From Hybos culiciformis (taxonomy: Eukaryota; Arthropoda; Insecta; Diptera; Hybotidae), in the NCBI GenBank assembly GCA_964007475.1, contig OZ023273.1:108870485-108934484 (forward strand): DNA of 64,000 nt. The letters run 5' to 3'. The notes beneath the pieces are model-generated. The model saw only the letters and a program-made list of their open reading frames with translations. It made no database searches and was not told the DNA's origin. Position numbers and translations under genes: made by a program. Shown here one piece after another: positions 10,590-22,514 of the stretch (positions are counted from its first letter, which is position 1; the number at the start of each line of letters is the position of its first letter).

Positions 10590-11870
10590 ATGATCAATAA
10601 ATAGTAAGTGACAGAGAAATTTGAATTTATTTTACGAATTTTATGTTAAATTTTTTTAAAAATATTTTTTCTGCAGTATTATAATAGCAGCAGCAATTTT
10701 TGCAGTTGTGAAATGTGATTTAGTAATTTCACAGGGCACATGTCAGCCTAAAGCTGGTGTACCTGGATCTTTTGGCAAAGTATAAAAATTCATAAATCAT
10801 ATTTTTTTTCTTCTAAATTTACATAAATTAATTTATAAATTTTTTTTTTCAATTTATTTTTAAGATGGACCAGAACCACTGGTATAAATTTTATGACAGT
10901 TATCCACCAGCAGGAGCAAAGTGTTTTGTAGGTAATTTCATAACAATGCTTAACGATACAACATACATTATGAGACATTACATTGATACAGCGTAAGTGA
11001 ATTAAATTTTTTACAGTAGAACCTTAAGATAAATTTGGCGTTAGTTTCAGGTTGCTAATGTTGTTTTGATTAGTCAAAGTAAACTTGCGCTCGTATTGTC
11101 AATTATAACAAATATTAAGTATTTTCTTCAAACTATAATTTATAATTAACAATAGTAAGTGTATTGTACAGTACACAGCAATAAGTTTTATTTGGGTTGA
11201 AAAAAAATTATCGGAGACTAGTAAAAAATTATCCAACCCACATTAGATTTTATTAAATTTCTATATTTATAAAATAATATAATTAATATTTGATAGTAAC
11301 ATGTAATAGTTATGATGACAAATATAAACCAAAAAGGCAGATAAGTTTCTAGTTGAAGTGAATGGGTTAATTATATAATTAATTATTTATAAAATTATGT
11401 AGATCAATACACATATACTTACACTTTTTACTATAATATATGCATAAGTTATTTATTATATGTTACAGAACAAATAATTTAATTTATGAGGAAGGTAGTT
11501 GTCAAATGAATGAGGCAACTGGATCATTTACAATCAATTTACCATTCTATCCACGTAAGATTTGTAATAACGTTATTTTTATTTTTAAATTTGTTAATTA
11601 TATATTTTAATAATAGCATCAGCAACATATTGGATGCTTGATTGGACTCCTAAAGCTGCTACCATCTACTTTTGCTTTCCAGCTGGAAATGGCAAGATAG
11701 CAGAAGGTGCATTTGCGTTGGTATCAAATCTAGCATATGGTGATGACGCAGATGTTAAACAGCGTATAGTTCAAGTGTTGCAACAAAATAATTTTAATCC
11801 TAAAAATCTGGTTCCTAACAATAATGCCGATTGCAATAATTATAATTTTCCAGGAATTCAACAATCATAA
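10590..11870 (+). CDS. Lipocalin-like secreted protein, gene B (one intron fewer)
   Basis: Five exons: 10590-10603, 10677-10779, 10865-10992, 11469-11554 and 11617-11870, giving 194 residues. The 14-nt first exon encodes MINK. A signal peptide covers residues 1 to about 19 (core IIIAAAIFAVV). The N-terminal Cys is in QGTCQPKAG, the first-strand Trp is in DQNHWYKF, and the YWMLDWTPKAATIYFC strand is followed by a C-terminal Cys in NADCNNYNF. The last two exons found in every other copy are fused here: the reading frame runs straight through GNGKIAEGAFALV with no intron. The start is chosen from the microexon rule and the promoter at 10512. A poly(A) signal lies about 15 nt past the stop. A secreted lipocalin is the likely role; the ligand is unknown. 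Confidence 0.85.
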
Positions 11871-11879
11871 AATAATCTC

Positions 11880-12490
11880 TATTAAAATAAATCGACTTTA
11901 AATTTGAATTACGTATGGTTCTTTTATTTTTTCATAATTTTCATAATTAGTGCACTCAAAAATCATTACCGTCATCATGGGAAACTCGAAATATCATAAT
12001 AATAAATTAGATTTTTAGATTATTTATGTAAAAGTTCTTAAATAGAGAGCATATTCTTTTTATTTTATATACACTTTCTGTCTGAAAAAATTATTAGAGC
12101 TAGGTATACAGTTTCTTAGATTCCCACAATTGATCTTTTCCATATAACCAATTAAAATCTATTTTTGAATCTCAGCCAAATTTTTGGACACAAAGGAACT
12201 ACAAGCTCGAATGCTTGGACATAAATGAGGGCTAAACGATTTTAGAATCCTACAATATGTTTGACCTTTTCTCACGTAAAAATTGTGAATTATCCTTACA
12301 TTAAACAGATTTTAATACAAATAAATTTTATTAAGACCCGACATAATTCAGAACATAAAGTTCAGTCTTAGATTTATAGGATTCCATTATATTCAACGGT
12401 AATAGTAAGTAGAACATTTTTAATAGGAATATCATTTTATTATTATTATTTTTTATTTTATTTTTCAAGCTTTGTTTACAACATATTTTT
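11880..12490. other. Convergent spacer between genes B and C
   Basis: Both neighbours end toward this stretch. Apart from the poly(A) signal of gene B near 11886 I see no feature. Confidence 0.5.
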
Positions 12491-12497
12491 TTTATTT

Positions 12498-14019
12498 TTA
12501 CATATTTTCGTAATCTGATATAAAACTTTGCCAATTCGAGCAATCACTATTGTCTACGGGTAACAAATCCGTAACATCAACTCCGTATTGTTGAAGAATA
12601 TATTTCGAACGTGATACGATGACGGAATCGTCCTGAAAGTTTACGTTTCGGGTTATCACCCATGCGCTCACTGAAAAAAAGAAAAGTAAGAATAAAAAAA
12701 TGTCGAAAAAGAAATTTCCACTTGAGTATCCTACTTCCATATGAAGTATCAGACAATGGAACACACAAGGCAAATGTTGAAGCCAATGTGGTTTGGTCTA
12801 CTAGCCAATATTGACCATTGACTGCAAATGAAAAAAAAAATATATTAAAATAATTAGTACACTGTGCTTTTTTAATTTATTTATGTTTAAGTTGAAATTC
12901 CTTACTCGGATACCCTGTCAAATTCACACTAAATTGACCACTTCCTGTATTGAAAATAAGATAGCCGTGTGTTGTTTTTGCTTCACCGGTACTGAAATTT
13001 TTTAATAATGTTAGCAAAACTATCAATAGAAATAAATAATGAAATATAATTGCCATCAGCGCAATCAAAGTATCTAAAATAACATAATAAAAAAATCTAT
13101 ATTTTAAAGTATTCCGAACGTTGGAACAAAATAATTGATTTATTCTATGCATCTAATTAAAACTGACATAAATTTCAATCTCTGTACAAAAAAAAAACTA
13201 ACACAATCAAAGCATCTCGCAGGCTTATTATTACATAAAAACTTCTATCAATTACAAGACAAAGCCATATAATGAAATAATAAAATTTTAATATTTTCAT
13301 ATCCAATACAATAAACCTCAACAAATTTAGAAGTTATTTACTAAGTATGTAACTGAAATACAATCCATATGGAACAAGGAATTCAAAAGGCCAAAAAATC
13401 AGTTTCATTATAGCTGCCGGAACCAAAAAATTCAATATAAAGTGTGTACAGCGCCGACGAAGTGACGCACTATCGCAATTGTTTTAATTGCTGTTTAAAA
13501 GAACTGCACTTTCTTAAAAAACATACAAAAAATACTGTTTGTCAGTAATCGACTGTTTAGCTGTAAGTTATTTTATTAAAAATATTTAAAACAGATGAGG
13601 GTCCAAAATGGTTTCCATTTTAATGGTATTTTAAATAATTATACAAATAAAACATACCTTTTATCAATGTAGGCTCTATGCATCGTTGTTTGTCCTCCAT
13701 CATAGTCTGTATAATATTTTGATAATATACATTTTTCGTTTGGCATATCGGTTTCATAGAATTCATGCCAGATTCCGTCATTGTACTAGAAGTGTAACAA
13801 AAAAAAAAATTTATAATTAAAAATCATAATGCAAAATTCAAACCGGTATAACGCTTCCAGGTAATCCAATGTTCTGAGGACATTGGCCATTATGAATAGC
13901 AATTCCAGCCACAATACCAGCTAATACACCAAAAATCAAGAAACTGCAAAGAATAACATTGTCAAAAAATTATTTTAAATTAAAAAAAATAAAATTTTCA
14001 CTAACTGCTTAAAGTCCAT
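12498..14019 (-). CDS. Lipocalin-like secreted protein, gene C
   Basis: Six minus-strand exons: 14006-14019, 13844-13943, 13658-13785, 12906-12991, 12735-12821 and 12498-12670, totalling 195 residues. The microexon gives MDFK and the signal peptide continues HFLIFGVLAGIVAG. Later landmarks are the Cys in NGQCPQN, first-strand YNDGIWHEFYET, Cys in NEKCIL, barrel strand GQYWLVDQTTLASTFALC, and C-terminal Cys in NSDCSNW followed by an extended tail ending DYENM. The last exon is 173 nt against 143 nt in D-I, as the longer C-terminus requires. The donor of intron 5 (GTAGGA after TATGGA-A) is the least certain junction. A TATAAAT at 14062-14056 is a possible promoter but no TCAGT follows, and the leader would be very short. 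Confidence 0.82.
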
Positions 14020-14180
14020 TATTCCAAATGCATGAAAATTCAAGAATTCGATCGAATTTATACTTTATTATTCCGAAAACTTAAAAAAAAAAATAATTGA
14101 AAACAACTAAATAAATTTTTTAATAAATAAACATTCATATAATTTAATTATAATATTTTTCTAATATTTTTTGTACATAT

Positions 14181-14380
14181 NNNNNNNNNNNNNNNNNNNN
14201 NNNNNNNNNNNNNNNNNNNNNNNNNNNNNNNNNNNNNNNNNNNNNNNNNNNNNNNNNNNNNNNNNNNNNNNNNNNNNNNNNNNNNNNNNNNNNNNNNNNN
14301 NNNNNNNNNNNNNNNNNNNNNNNNNNNNNNNNNNNNNNNNNNNNNNNNNNNNNNNNNNNNNNNNNNNNNNNNNNNNNNNN
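14181..14380. other. Assembly gap (200 N)
   Basis: Two hundred unresolved bases directly upstream of gene C. A fixed round size suggests a scaffold gap of unknown true length, so promoter elements or a repeat may be missing here. Confidence 0.98.
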
Positions 14381-15084
14381 AAAGAATAAGATTAATAATA
14401 TTATGTTATACTTCTAATCTAATTCTAATCTAATTTATACTGAATTTAGGCACTGGAAATTTCCGTTTAAAAAAAACCAATTGAAACTTCTGAAAAAAAA
14501 CTTATTTCCTGACAGCAATAGAAGACATAAAATTTTTTTGTTTATTCAGTAAACTATTGAAAAATAATATTTAACTTTATTGGAGATAAATGTTGCTGAA
14601 TAGATGTAAATGAACTAGATATAATTTTGAAATAGGAAATATGGAAATTTGCTGTAAACCAAAATGTTATTGTTGTTATGCTGTTTATTAAATTTTTTTG
14701 TGTGTAAATATCATTTTAAAACTTATTTTTATTGAGAATTTTTTTTAAAAATAAACATTTTTTAAGTTAAACTTATTAAAACAAACAAAAACAAAATTTT
14801 TTATTATTATTTTTAATATTACCTGTATAAATATTGAATATATTCTAAATATATTATTAATTCAGCATATGTAAGAATAAAATTGAAGCAATAAATTGAA
14901 AGGCCTAAATTATAATAATAATGAAGAAGTACAGAACCGTACCTCATAATTGAATTATGGGGCCGATTCGTTGGTCACAATTGAAAGCTAAACATTCCTT
15001 CGATTGACCTCTACAATTACTGAGTTTTATCGAAATCAATTTTTTTTCCCCTAAGTCATTAGATTTGAAAAAACGATATTATTC

Positions 15085-15250
15085 CTACCATACAAATAAA
15101 TTATGTCGCTTGCAGGCACGTCATAATTTATATATGAATAAAGTCGTTTTTTTTTTTCGTATAAATAATGTCGCTTTTAAAACGACATTATTTATCGTAT
15201 GAATAATGTCGTTTTTCTCGTATAAATTATGTCCGTATAAATTATTTCGG
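15085..15250. repeat. Short direct and inverted 'CGTATAAATAATGTCG' repeats
   Basis: At least five diverged copies of CGTATAAAT(A/T)ATGTCG occur here in both orientations, two of them as a hairpin centred on TCGCTTTTAAAACGACAT. They surround nothing coding. Confidence 0.7.
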
Positions 15251-15489
15251 AGTGCCCTAAATTGGTCGATTAATTTAATTATCATAAACGCAGACTGACG
15301 GAGGGATATTTATTCTTTGTTTTACATTTTTCATGTGAAGCAACCTTCAGCATATAATGGGTTGACGGGTGAACCAAACAATTTCCACATAGGATTTTAG
15401 TAAATACACAGAGAAATATTGTTTTTCTTTCTGAGTTTTCGATCGAAACTATGTCTTGAACTGACCATATTTGTCCCGCATGCGGGACA

Positions 15490-15850
15490 TTTTTAGTTAT
15501 TCGCAAATATCTCGAAAACATTGCGTTTTACAGCATTTTTGAGGTTGTCCAACCTCCAGTGACCATCAATCCAACTTTTAATTACCTATTCACAAAACAC
15601 TGGAACTTAAAAAACTTTCAAAGGGTTACTGAGATATTGAATTTTGAAAAAAAAAAAAAAATTAATAAATAAAAAAAAAAAATATAGGTACTTGTTTATA
15701 TTCTAGTAACCCTTTGATAGTTTTTTAAGTTTCAGTGCTTTTTGAACAGGTAATTAAAAGTTGGATTGATGGTCACCGCAGGTTGGACAACCTCAAAAAT
15801 GCTGTAAAACGCACCGTTTTCGAGATATTTGTGAATAACTATACTACTGA
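15490..15850. repeat. Long inverted repeat, arms about 150 bp
   Basis: The left arm (about 15490-15645) and right arm (about 15692-15850) are inverted copies with a few mismatches, sharing for example 'GTTTTACAGCATTTTTGAGG' and its complement. The 45-bp centre is A-rich. A short palindrome TCCCGCATGCGGGA lies at the left edge. It is probably a MITE or foldback relic. No clear target duplication was found. Confidence 0.85.
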
Positions 15851-16124
15851 TCAGTTTTTCATTTTCCAAACTCCACCTTCGGGTAAAGTTTTAAAAACCA
15901 TTATTTTTTGTTCTTATTTTCAAACTTAATACAGGTCTGATATTTTTGCAAATAATATAGATTTCGAGGAAATAAAGAGTATCTTTTATTTCCTATTTTT
16001 TGTTTGTGTGCCTCAAATTTGTTTTTGAAAATATTCCAAAAAATTCTGTAAACATTACAACTTATTTTTCAGAATTCAAATGTAATAAGTTCACTTTTAT
16101 AAAAAAATTATTTATTTCCCGTGT

Positions 16125-18040
16125 GATGTAAATATTTAAAATTTTGTAAAAAGTAACAGGTAGCTCGAAAATTTTATTGAAACGGAAAAGATTTTTAAAT
16201 CAGAGTTTTATAAATTAATTTTGTATGCAGCTTTTGAAAGACAAGATAGTTATTTTCTTAGTACTTCAAGGCCAGTATTAGGATTTAAAAGATTGCCTCA
16301 TTGTAACTAAATTAATAATTATGTCTGAAAGTTATGTAAATTGAAAAGCACATAGTTCGTCGAAGGGATTATTGGGGAAATGTTAAGACTATTCAAGTGA
16401 TATTCTGATAATATCTAAGTTAAAATTAAAATTTAACTACAATCACATGAAGAATTTTTTTTACCTTAAATAATAATAAAAATATTAATAAAAAAAAATT
16501 TTGATAAATTAAAAGTTTTTTAATTTCAAATTTGAGTTAAATATAATATTAAAAAGCAACTGCGAAATAATAAAATTAAATTTGTTACACTTAATCACTA
16601 GCATTTTCAAGAATAACAATAATATTATTGTTGTTAGTTTTTAATGAGCCTATAAAAATCCTATAAAAACAAAAGTTTGTGAAAATACTTTTATAATAAC
16701 TATTATTATAATCAACCAAACTAAAGTTTCAATTTTTAATACAAAATGATGAGTTTAAAATTGTGAGAAAAATTATTATAATTTTAGTCAAGAAATTTAT
16801 TAAAAACAAAATCTTTTTTTTTTCTTAGTGTTGTATTTATTGCTACTGCCTTTGGAATCGTAAGCTCAAATTTGGTGACTCGACAAGGAACATGTTCATC
16901 AAATATACAATCAGTTCCTATAAATTATTCAATGGTACGATTAAGATAACTTTAGTCGATCAAAATAGTAAAATATTCAAATATCAAATTTTATTATAAA
17001 ATATATATTTTAATTGTTTTAATTCAAAATTTAAAATTTTCTAGGTATATTAAGCTAATTATTTTTTTAGTTAATTTAAATTTAATATTTTTCAGTTCAA
17101 TGGAAAAACTTGGTATGAAGTAGCCGAAACTTCCCTTCCACCAAATCAAAAATGTATGCATAATATATACGATACCTACAACAGTAATAACACATTGACT
17201 TATATTAAAAGAACTTATGTTGATGCAACGTAAGTACAAAGAAAATGTTCTAACAAATTATGTATAATAAAGCAAATTTGATTAAAATTAAAACCATATT
17301 TTAGTACGGGATTAGAAGTAACACAAACTGGAAGTCTTTCTTATCCAGGAAATGGCAATCCATTTAGTGTTAACTTTAGTGGATATCCTCGTAAGTGTAA
17401 CAACTTTTTTTTTTTTGATTTTTCAAATTAAATATAAATAAAATTTTAGCAAATGGGCAATATTATTTGTTAGATTATAACAACTTCATGAATGTAGCAA
17501 CATTTTATCTGTGCTTTGATATGGGTAATGGCAATGTCGGTGGTAAGTAATTCATTTTGAATTATGTATTTTTTTTATTTTTCTATGAATAATTATAGAA
17601 ATTGCATGGGTCTTGATACCAGACTTACCACATTGGTATTTTAACTTGAATGCAGCTGTAGAAAATTCAAAACAAATAATTTATGCCAAAACTGGTATTG
17701 CCAAAAGCGAAATGCTACTTGTAGACCAAAGCTGCGCATAATGTATGGTTTTAAAAAAATTATGCAAATAAAAAAAATTTAAATCATAATAAAAATTTTA
17801 TTTATTTTTTACAAATTTTTGATAATAATATTACAGGTCGATAATAATATATATTATCTACAAATATAGAATAGTATCATTTAGAAAAAGTATGGAGCCC
17901 TTTTTAAATATTTCGATTTAAAACACTTTGGAAATTTTATTTTTAAAATCGCTTTCTATCTATGTACAAATTTTCTACGAAGTCCACTTTCGAATCCTTG
18001 GTCACAATCGTTGTTCTTGAAGCTTCAATCGACATCTACT
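16125..18040. repeat. Segmental duplication, copy 1 (contains gene D)
   Basis: This segment matches 20030-22409 from about 600 bp upstream of the gene to about 300 bp past its stop. Exons and much intron sequence are nearly identical, so the event is fairly recent. Homology stops at 'GACATCTACT' in both copies. Confidence 0.9.
16749..17741 (+). CDS. Lipocalin-like secreted protein, gene D
   Basis: Six exons: 16749-16762, 16829-16934, 17096-17229, 17305-17390, 17450-17542 and 17599-17741, giving 191 residues. Two ATGs are adjacent (16746 and 16749). I use the second because it restores the 14-nt microexon seen in A-C, though the first is possible and adds one Met. Features are a signal peptide through IATAFGIVSS, Cys in RQGTCSSN, first strand FNGKTWYEVAET, Cys in NQKCMHN, YYLLDYNNF...ATFYLCFDM, WVLIPDLPHW near the end of the barrel, and a final Cys in VDQSCA. 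It lacks the extra Cys pair of genes F-I. TATA-like motifs lie at 16651 and 16662, but no TCAGT. The poly(A) signal is at 17767. It is the intact member of the duplicated pair with 21173-22109. Confidence 0.87.
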
Positions 18041-18130
18041 CAGCTATGGTCAGAGAAATAGGACATAAAATTTTAAACAAATAAAATTATTTTTTTTATT
18101 TTCAGTAATAGTTAAACCAAATATTTATAA

Positions 18131-19010
18131 TCTATATATATAAAACCGAAGTTGTCCCTTTGTCCCTTTGTCCCTTTGTCTCTTTGTCTGTTCCTAAACC
18201 GCTCAACTGATCGTTTTCAAACTTACACCATGTCTTTGTGTCAGGTCGGGAGTCGTTGTAGGCTATTTTAAAATTTGATTGGCCTCCTACCCAGGGACCT
18301 CGCCCGGGGGGCGGACTTCAAAAGTTCGTCCGATTTCATTCAAATTTGGTACGTAAATAGAGGAACTGATTACACACAAATTTCTTAACAAAAAATTTCT
18401 TGAACTCCTACCCAGAGACCTATCCTGGGGGAGACTTTAAAAGTTCGTCCGATTTTGTTTAAATTTGGTATGTAAAAAGAGGATGAGATTACACACAAAT
18501 TTCGTATAAAAAATTTGTTGACCTCCTACCCAGCGACCTCCTACCCAGGGAGTCCCATGGGGGTGAACTTCAAAAGTTCGTCCGATTTGATTCAAATTTG
18601 GTACGTAAGAAGAGGAAATAATTACACACAAATTTCGTAACAAAAAATTTGTTGACCTCCCCTGGGGACGGACTTCAGAAGTTCGTCTGATTTGATTTAA
18701 ATTTGGAACGTAAGAAGGAGAAATAATTACACACAAATTTCGTAACAAAAAATTTGTTGACCTCCTACCCAGGGACCTCCTACCCAGAGGGGGCGGACTT
18801 CAGAAGTTCGTCCGATTTCATTCAAATTTGGTATATAAAAAGAGCACTGATTACACACAAATTTCGTAACAAGAAATTGGTTGACCTCCTACCCAGCGAC
18901 CTCCTACCCAGGGAGCTCCTACCCAGGGACCTTACTGGGGGCGGACTTTAAAAGTTTGTCTGATTTCATTCAAATTTGGTACGTAAGAAGAGGAAATAAT
19001 TACAGCGAAA
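18131..19010. mobile_element. Helitron-like end with internal repeats of about 120 bp
   Basis: It begins TCTATATATATAAAAC and continues through CTGTTCCTAAACCGCTCAAC to a 'CAAACTTACACC' segment, a layout known from insect Helitron 5' ends. It then holds six diverged copies of a 116-150 bp unit, each with a core close to AAGTTCGTCCGATTTNATTC (near 18322, 18439, 18555, 18679, 18804 and 18951) followed by a 'CTCCTACCCAG' block that varies in copy number. It is the GC-richest stretch nearby. No Rep/helicase coding was seen, so it is non-autonomous. The 3' end is unclear. Confidence 0.55.
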
Positions 19011-19346
19011 AGAAACCTAAATGCCTTCAATTTATTCAAAAGAATTTTATATGGTAAGAATTTATATTACTATAATGTAAATAATTTTTAAAGAGGTATA
19101 TTTTTCTTTCAGATGTTTGTGGATCCCAAATGGGTTGTCCTATTTTCAAATCTTTTTAAAGGCTAGGTTTTGTATGAACAAAGAAAAAAATCTAATAAAA
19201 ACTTTAATTTCTTTCACATATTTAAAAATCAAAGTGCTTATCTGTTATAAATGTAGGTAAATAGCCACCCACATTTATAATAGGCTTTAATTTTAAAATT
19301 TGTTCGAGGATGAACCAAATGTTTCATTTATTATTAAAAGAAAAAG

Positions 19347-19465
19347 CAATGAAGGGAGGTAGTGAAATGCAATGAAGGTAAGTAGTGAAAAGGTAATGAA
19401 TGTAGGTAGTGAAAAGGCAATGAAGATAGATAGTGAAAAAATAGTGAAGGTGGGTAGTGAAACCC
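19347..19465. repeat. 24-bp minisatellite
   Basis: Five units of the type GCAATGAAGGTAGGTAGTGA plus four bases, each 23-24 bp, with substitutions. No coding role is evident. Confidence 0.85.
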
Positions 19466-20308
19466 TAGTGAATTACTAATGAATGTAAGCATATTTTGTT
19501 TCACATTAAAAAAAATAGATGTTTGAATGTAGTAGTTTGTATGCCCAAGCCCATTCATAATTCACTAGTAAATTCATTGAAGAAAAAAACAAAGCTTACT
19601 GATGAAACATTGGTGATTCACTGCTTTTTGTTTAATAGGGTTTGTTTTAAACTTTTATAGGAAATAAAAATTTCGAATTTTCTGAGGTGGTTTCAATTTT
19701 TTTTTTTCTGTAATTTAATTCATTATTTTCTTTTTAACTATAAAAATAATAATGTGAACATTTAACTAACTGAAACGGCAAACGTTTTCTGTCAAATATT
19801 TCTAAATTGTCAGTAAATTATTTTGTAGTAAGCATTATTTTTATTCAAAAATTGCCATTCGGCTCGGCAATATGAAAAAAAAATGGTGGTAATTATACAA
19901 TAAAATAATTAATTTTTGTTTGTTAAGATAATTTTTTAAGATATTAAGACGAACTATTAACTCTTCCTAATTGTATTTAATTCAATTGATTAAAAGAAAA
20001 ATTATTTTTTTTATGATTACTTTCCCCTCCTGTGTAAATATTTTAAATTTTGTAACAGGTATAGTCAGAAAATTTTATTAAAACGTAAAAATTTTGAAAT
20101 CAAAATTTTAATGTATACTTATAATATAAATTCATTTTGTATGCAGCTTTTGTAAGCCAAGTTAGTTATTTTTTTAGTACGTCAAGGCCAGTATTTGTAT
20201 TTAAAATATTGTCTCATTGTAACTAAATTAATAATTATGTCTGAAAGTTATATGAATTGAAAAGCACATAGTGTACCGAAGGGATGATAGGGGCAATGTT
20301 AAAACTAT

Positions 20309-20312
<4 letters not shown>

Positions 20313-20339
<27 letters not shown>

Positions 20340-20813
20340 TTCATTAAATAGCTAACAGTTGTAAAAACTAATTACAAGCTACATGTAATTTACATAAAGT
20401 TCAATATTAGTGAGCTAAAGAAATAACTCAAACGGATACCAATGATTTAAAAAAAAAAATTAACAAAAATAATAAAAATTAAAACTAAAAAAATGAAACT
20501 AAAAACTAAACCAAAGCCATAAAATTCAAAAAACGAAAAGGTGATTAATTGGATTTTTAATCATACATTAACGGGGAGTTGAGAAACGGTGCGAATAATT
20601 AGTATTCTAAGTTTAAACACATTTTAAACAAAAACATCAATGGAATAAAAAAATTTGTTATGATTCGATTGAATTCTTAAGAGTGGGCTTTTAAATAATT
20701 AGTTTGTCTTCTGTTGTGGAGTATAAAATACAGAATACAGGGACAGAAATGGAATAAGACACAATTTTAATTAGAAATATTTCATTCAATATGCTAAGAA
20801 CGATACATTTACT
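20313..20813 (-). mobile_element. Truncated LINE-like insertion with TTTA-repeat tail
   Basis: This stretch is absent at the matching position of the other duplicate (near 16393). On the minus strand it ends in an (AAAT)n tail (20307-20340 as TTTA on plus) and carries no ORF, as expected of a 5'-truncated retrotransposon 3' end. AAAACTA occurs on both sides and may be a short target duplication. Confidence 0.65.
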
Positions 20814-21172
20814 GAAAACTAAGTGATATTCTGATAATATCTAAGTTAAAATTAAAATTTAACTATAATCATATGAAGAGTGTTTTAATTTACGTTAAAG
20901 AGGATTTTTGATAAATTAAAAGTTTTTTTTATTTTGAATTTCAGTTAAATTTGGTAAAATATAATCTGAAAAAGTAACTAAGAAAAAATAAAATTAAATT
21001 TGTTACACTTAACCACTAGCATTTTCAAGAATAACAATAATATCATTGTTGTTACTTTTTAATGAGCTACATACATTATTAATCCTATAAAAAGAACCTT
21101 TTTTTGAAAATACTTGGATTATAAATATTATAATAATCAACCAAACTAAAGTTCAATTTTTAATACAAAAAG

Positions 21173-22109
21173 ATGAGTTTAATATTGTGAGAAAAATAAT
21201 TATAATTTTAGTCAAGAAATTTATTAAAAAACAAAATCTTTTTTTCCTTAGTGTAATATTCATTGCTACTGCCTTTGGAATCGTAAGCTCAAATTTGGTG
21301 ACTCGACAAGGAATATGTCCATCAAATATACAATCAGTTCCTATAAATTATTCACTGGTACGATTAAGATAACTTTAATAGAATATTCAAATATCAAATT
21401 TTATTATAAAATTTTTAATTGTTTTCATTCAAAATTTCAAATTTTATATATTTAGCTAATTATTTTTTTGGTTCATTTAAATTTAATATTTTTCAGTTCA
21501 ATGGAAAAACTTGGTATGAAGTAGCCGAAACTTTCATTCCACCAAATCAAAAATGTATGCATAATATATACGATACCTACAACAGTAATAACACATTGAC
21601 TTATATTAAGAAGAAAATGTTCTAACAAATTATGTATAATAAAGCAAATTTAAATTAAAATTTTAAACTATATTTTAGTACGGGAATAGAAGTAACACAA
21701 ACTGAAAGTCTTTCTTATCCAGGAAATGGCAATCCATTTAGTGTTGACTTTAGTGGATATCCTCGTAAGTGTAACAACTTTTTTTTTTTGATTTCCGAAT
21801 TAAATATAAATAAAATTTTAGCAAATGGGCAATATTATTTGTTAGATTATAACAACTTCATGAATGTAGCAACATTTTATCTCTGCTTTGATATGGGTAA
21901 TGGCAATGTCGGTGGTAAGTAATTCATTTTGAATTATGTATTTTTTTTATTTTTCTATAAATAATTATAGAAATTGCATGGGTTTTGGTACCAGATTTAC
22001 CACATTGGTATTTGAAACAAATGATTTATGCCAAAACTGGTAAATGATTTATGCCAAAACTGGTATTGCCAAAAGCGAAATGCTACTTGTAGACCAAAGC
22101 TGCGCATAA
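21173..22109 (+). pseudogene. Broken copy of gene D
   Basis: Exons homologous to gene D are at 21173-21186, 21252-21357, 21485-onward, 21679-21764, 21822-21914 and 21971-22109. Two lesions disrupt it. About 28 bp covering the end of exon 3 and its GT donor are deleted, so the frame runs from NTLTYIK into a stop at 21623-21625. In the last exon about 28 bp are missing after PHWY and a 22-bp segment is duplicated, giving a stop at 22045-22047 in place of the original 22107. Signal peptide, microexon and the remaining splice sites are intact, so inactivation looks recent. Transcription could persist. Exon 3 retention could at most yield a protein of about 87 residues lacking most of the barrel. 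Confidence 0.85.
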
Positions 22110-22514
22110 TGTATGGTTTTAAAAAAATTATGCAAATAAAAAAAATTTTAATCATAATAAAAATTTTATTTATTTTTTACAAATTTTTGATAATAATATT
22201 ACAGGTCGATAATAATATATATTATCTACAAATATAGAATAGTATATCATTTAGAAAAATTATGGAGCCCTTTTTAAATATTTCGATTTAAAACACTTTG
22301 GAAAATTTATTTTTTAAATCGCTTTCTATCTATGTACAAATTTTCTACGAAGTCCACTTTCGAATCCTTGGTCACAATCGTGGTTCTTGAAGCTCAATCG
22401 ACATCTACTTACATTCTAATTTTCGTAAACATTCATTTTCGAATTCTTGCACTTCACATTCGGGCTTACCTTTTATTTATGTTCTTGTAATTTCTTTAAA
22501 AAAATTTAATTATT

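Larger units (their letters stand above)
20030..22409. repeat. Segmental duplication, copy 2 (contains the broken gene D copy)
   Basis: Matches 16125-18040. It is longer mainly because of an insertion of about 500 bp at 20313-20813 that the first copy lacks. Confidence 0.9.

Noticed and set aside
14171..14389. Open frame across the unresolved bases
   Set aside because: Composed almost wholly of N; it has no sequence content.
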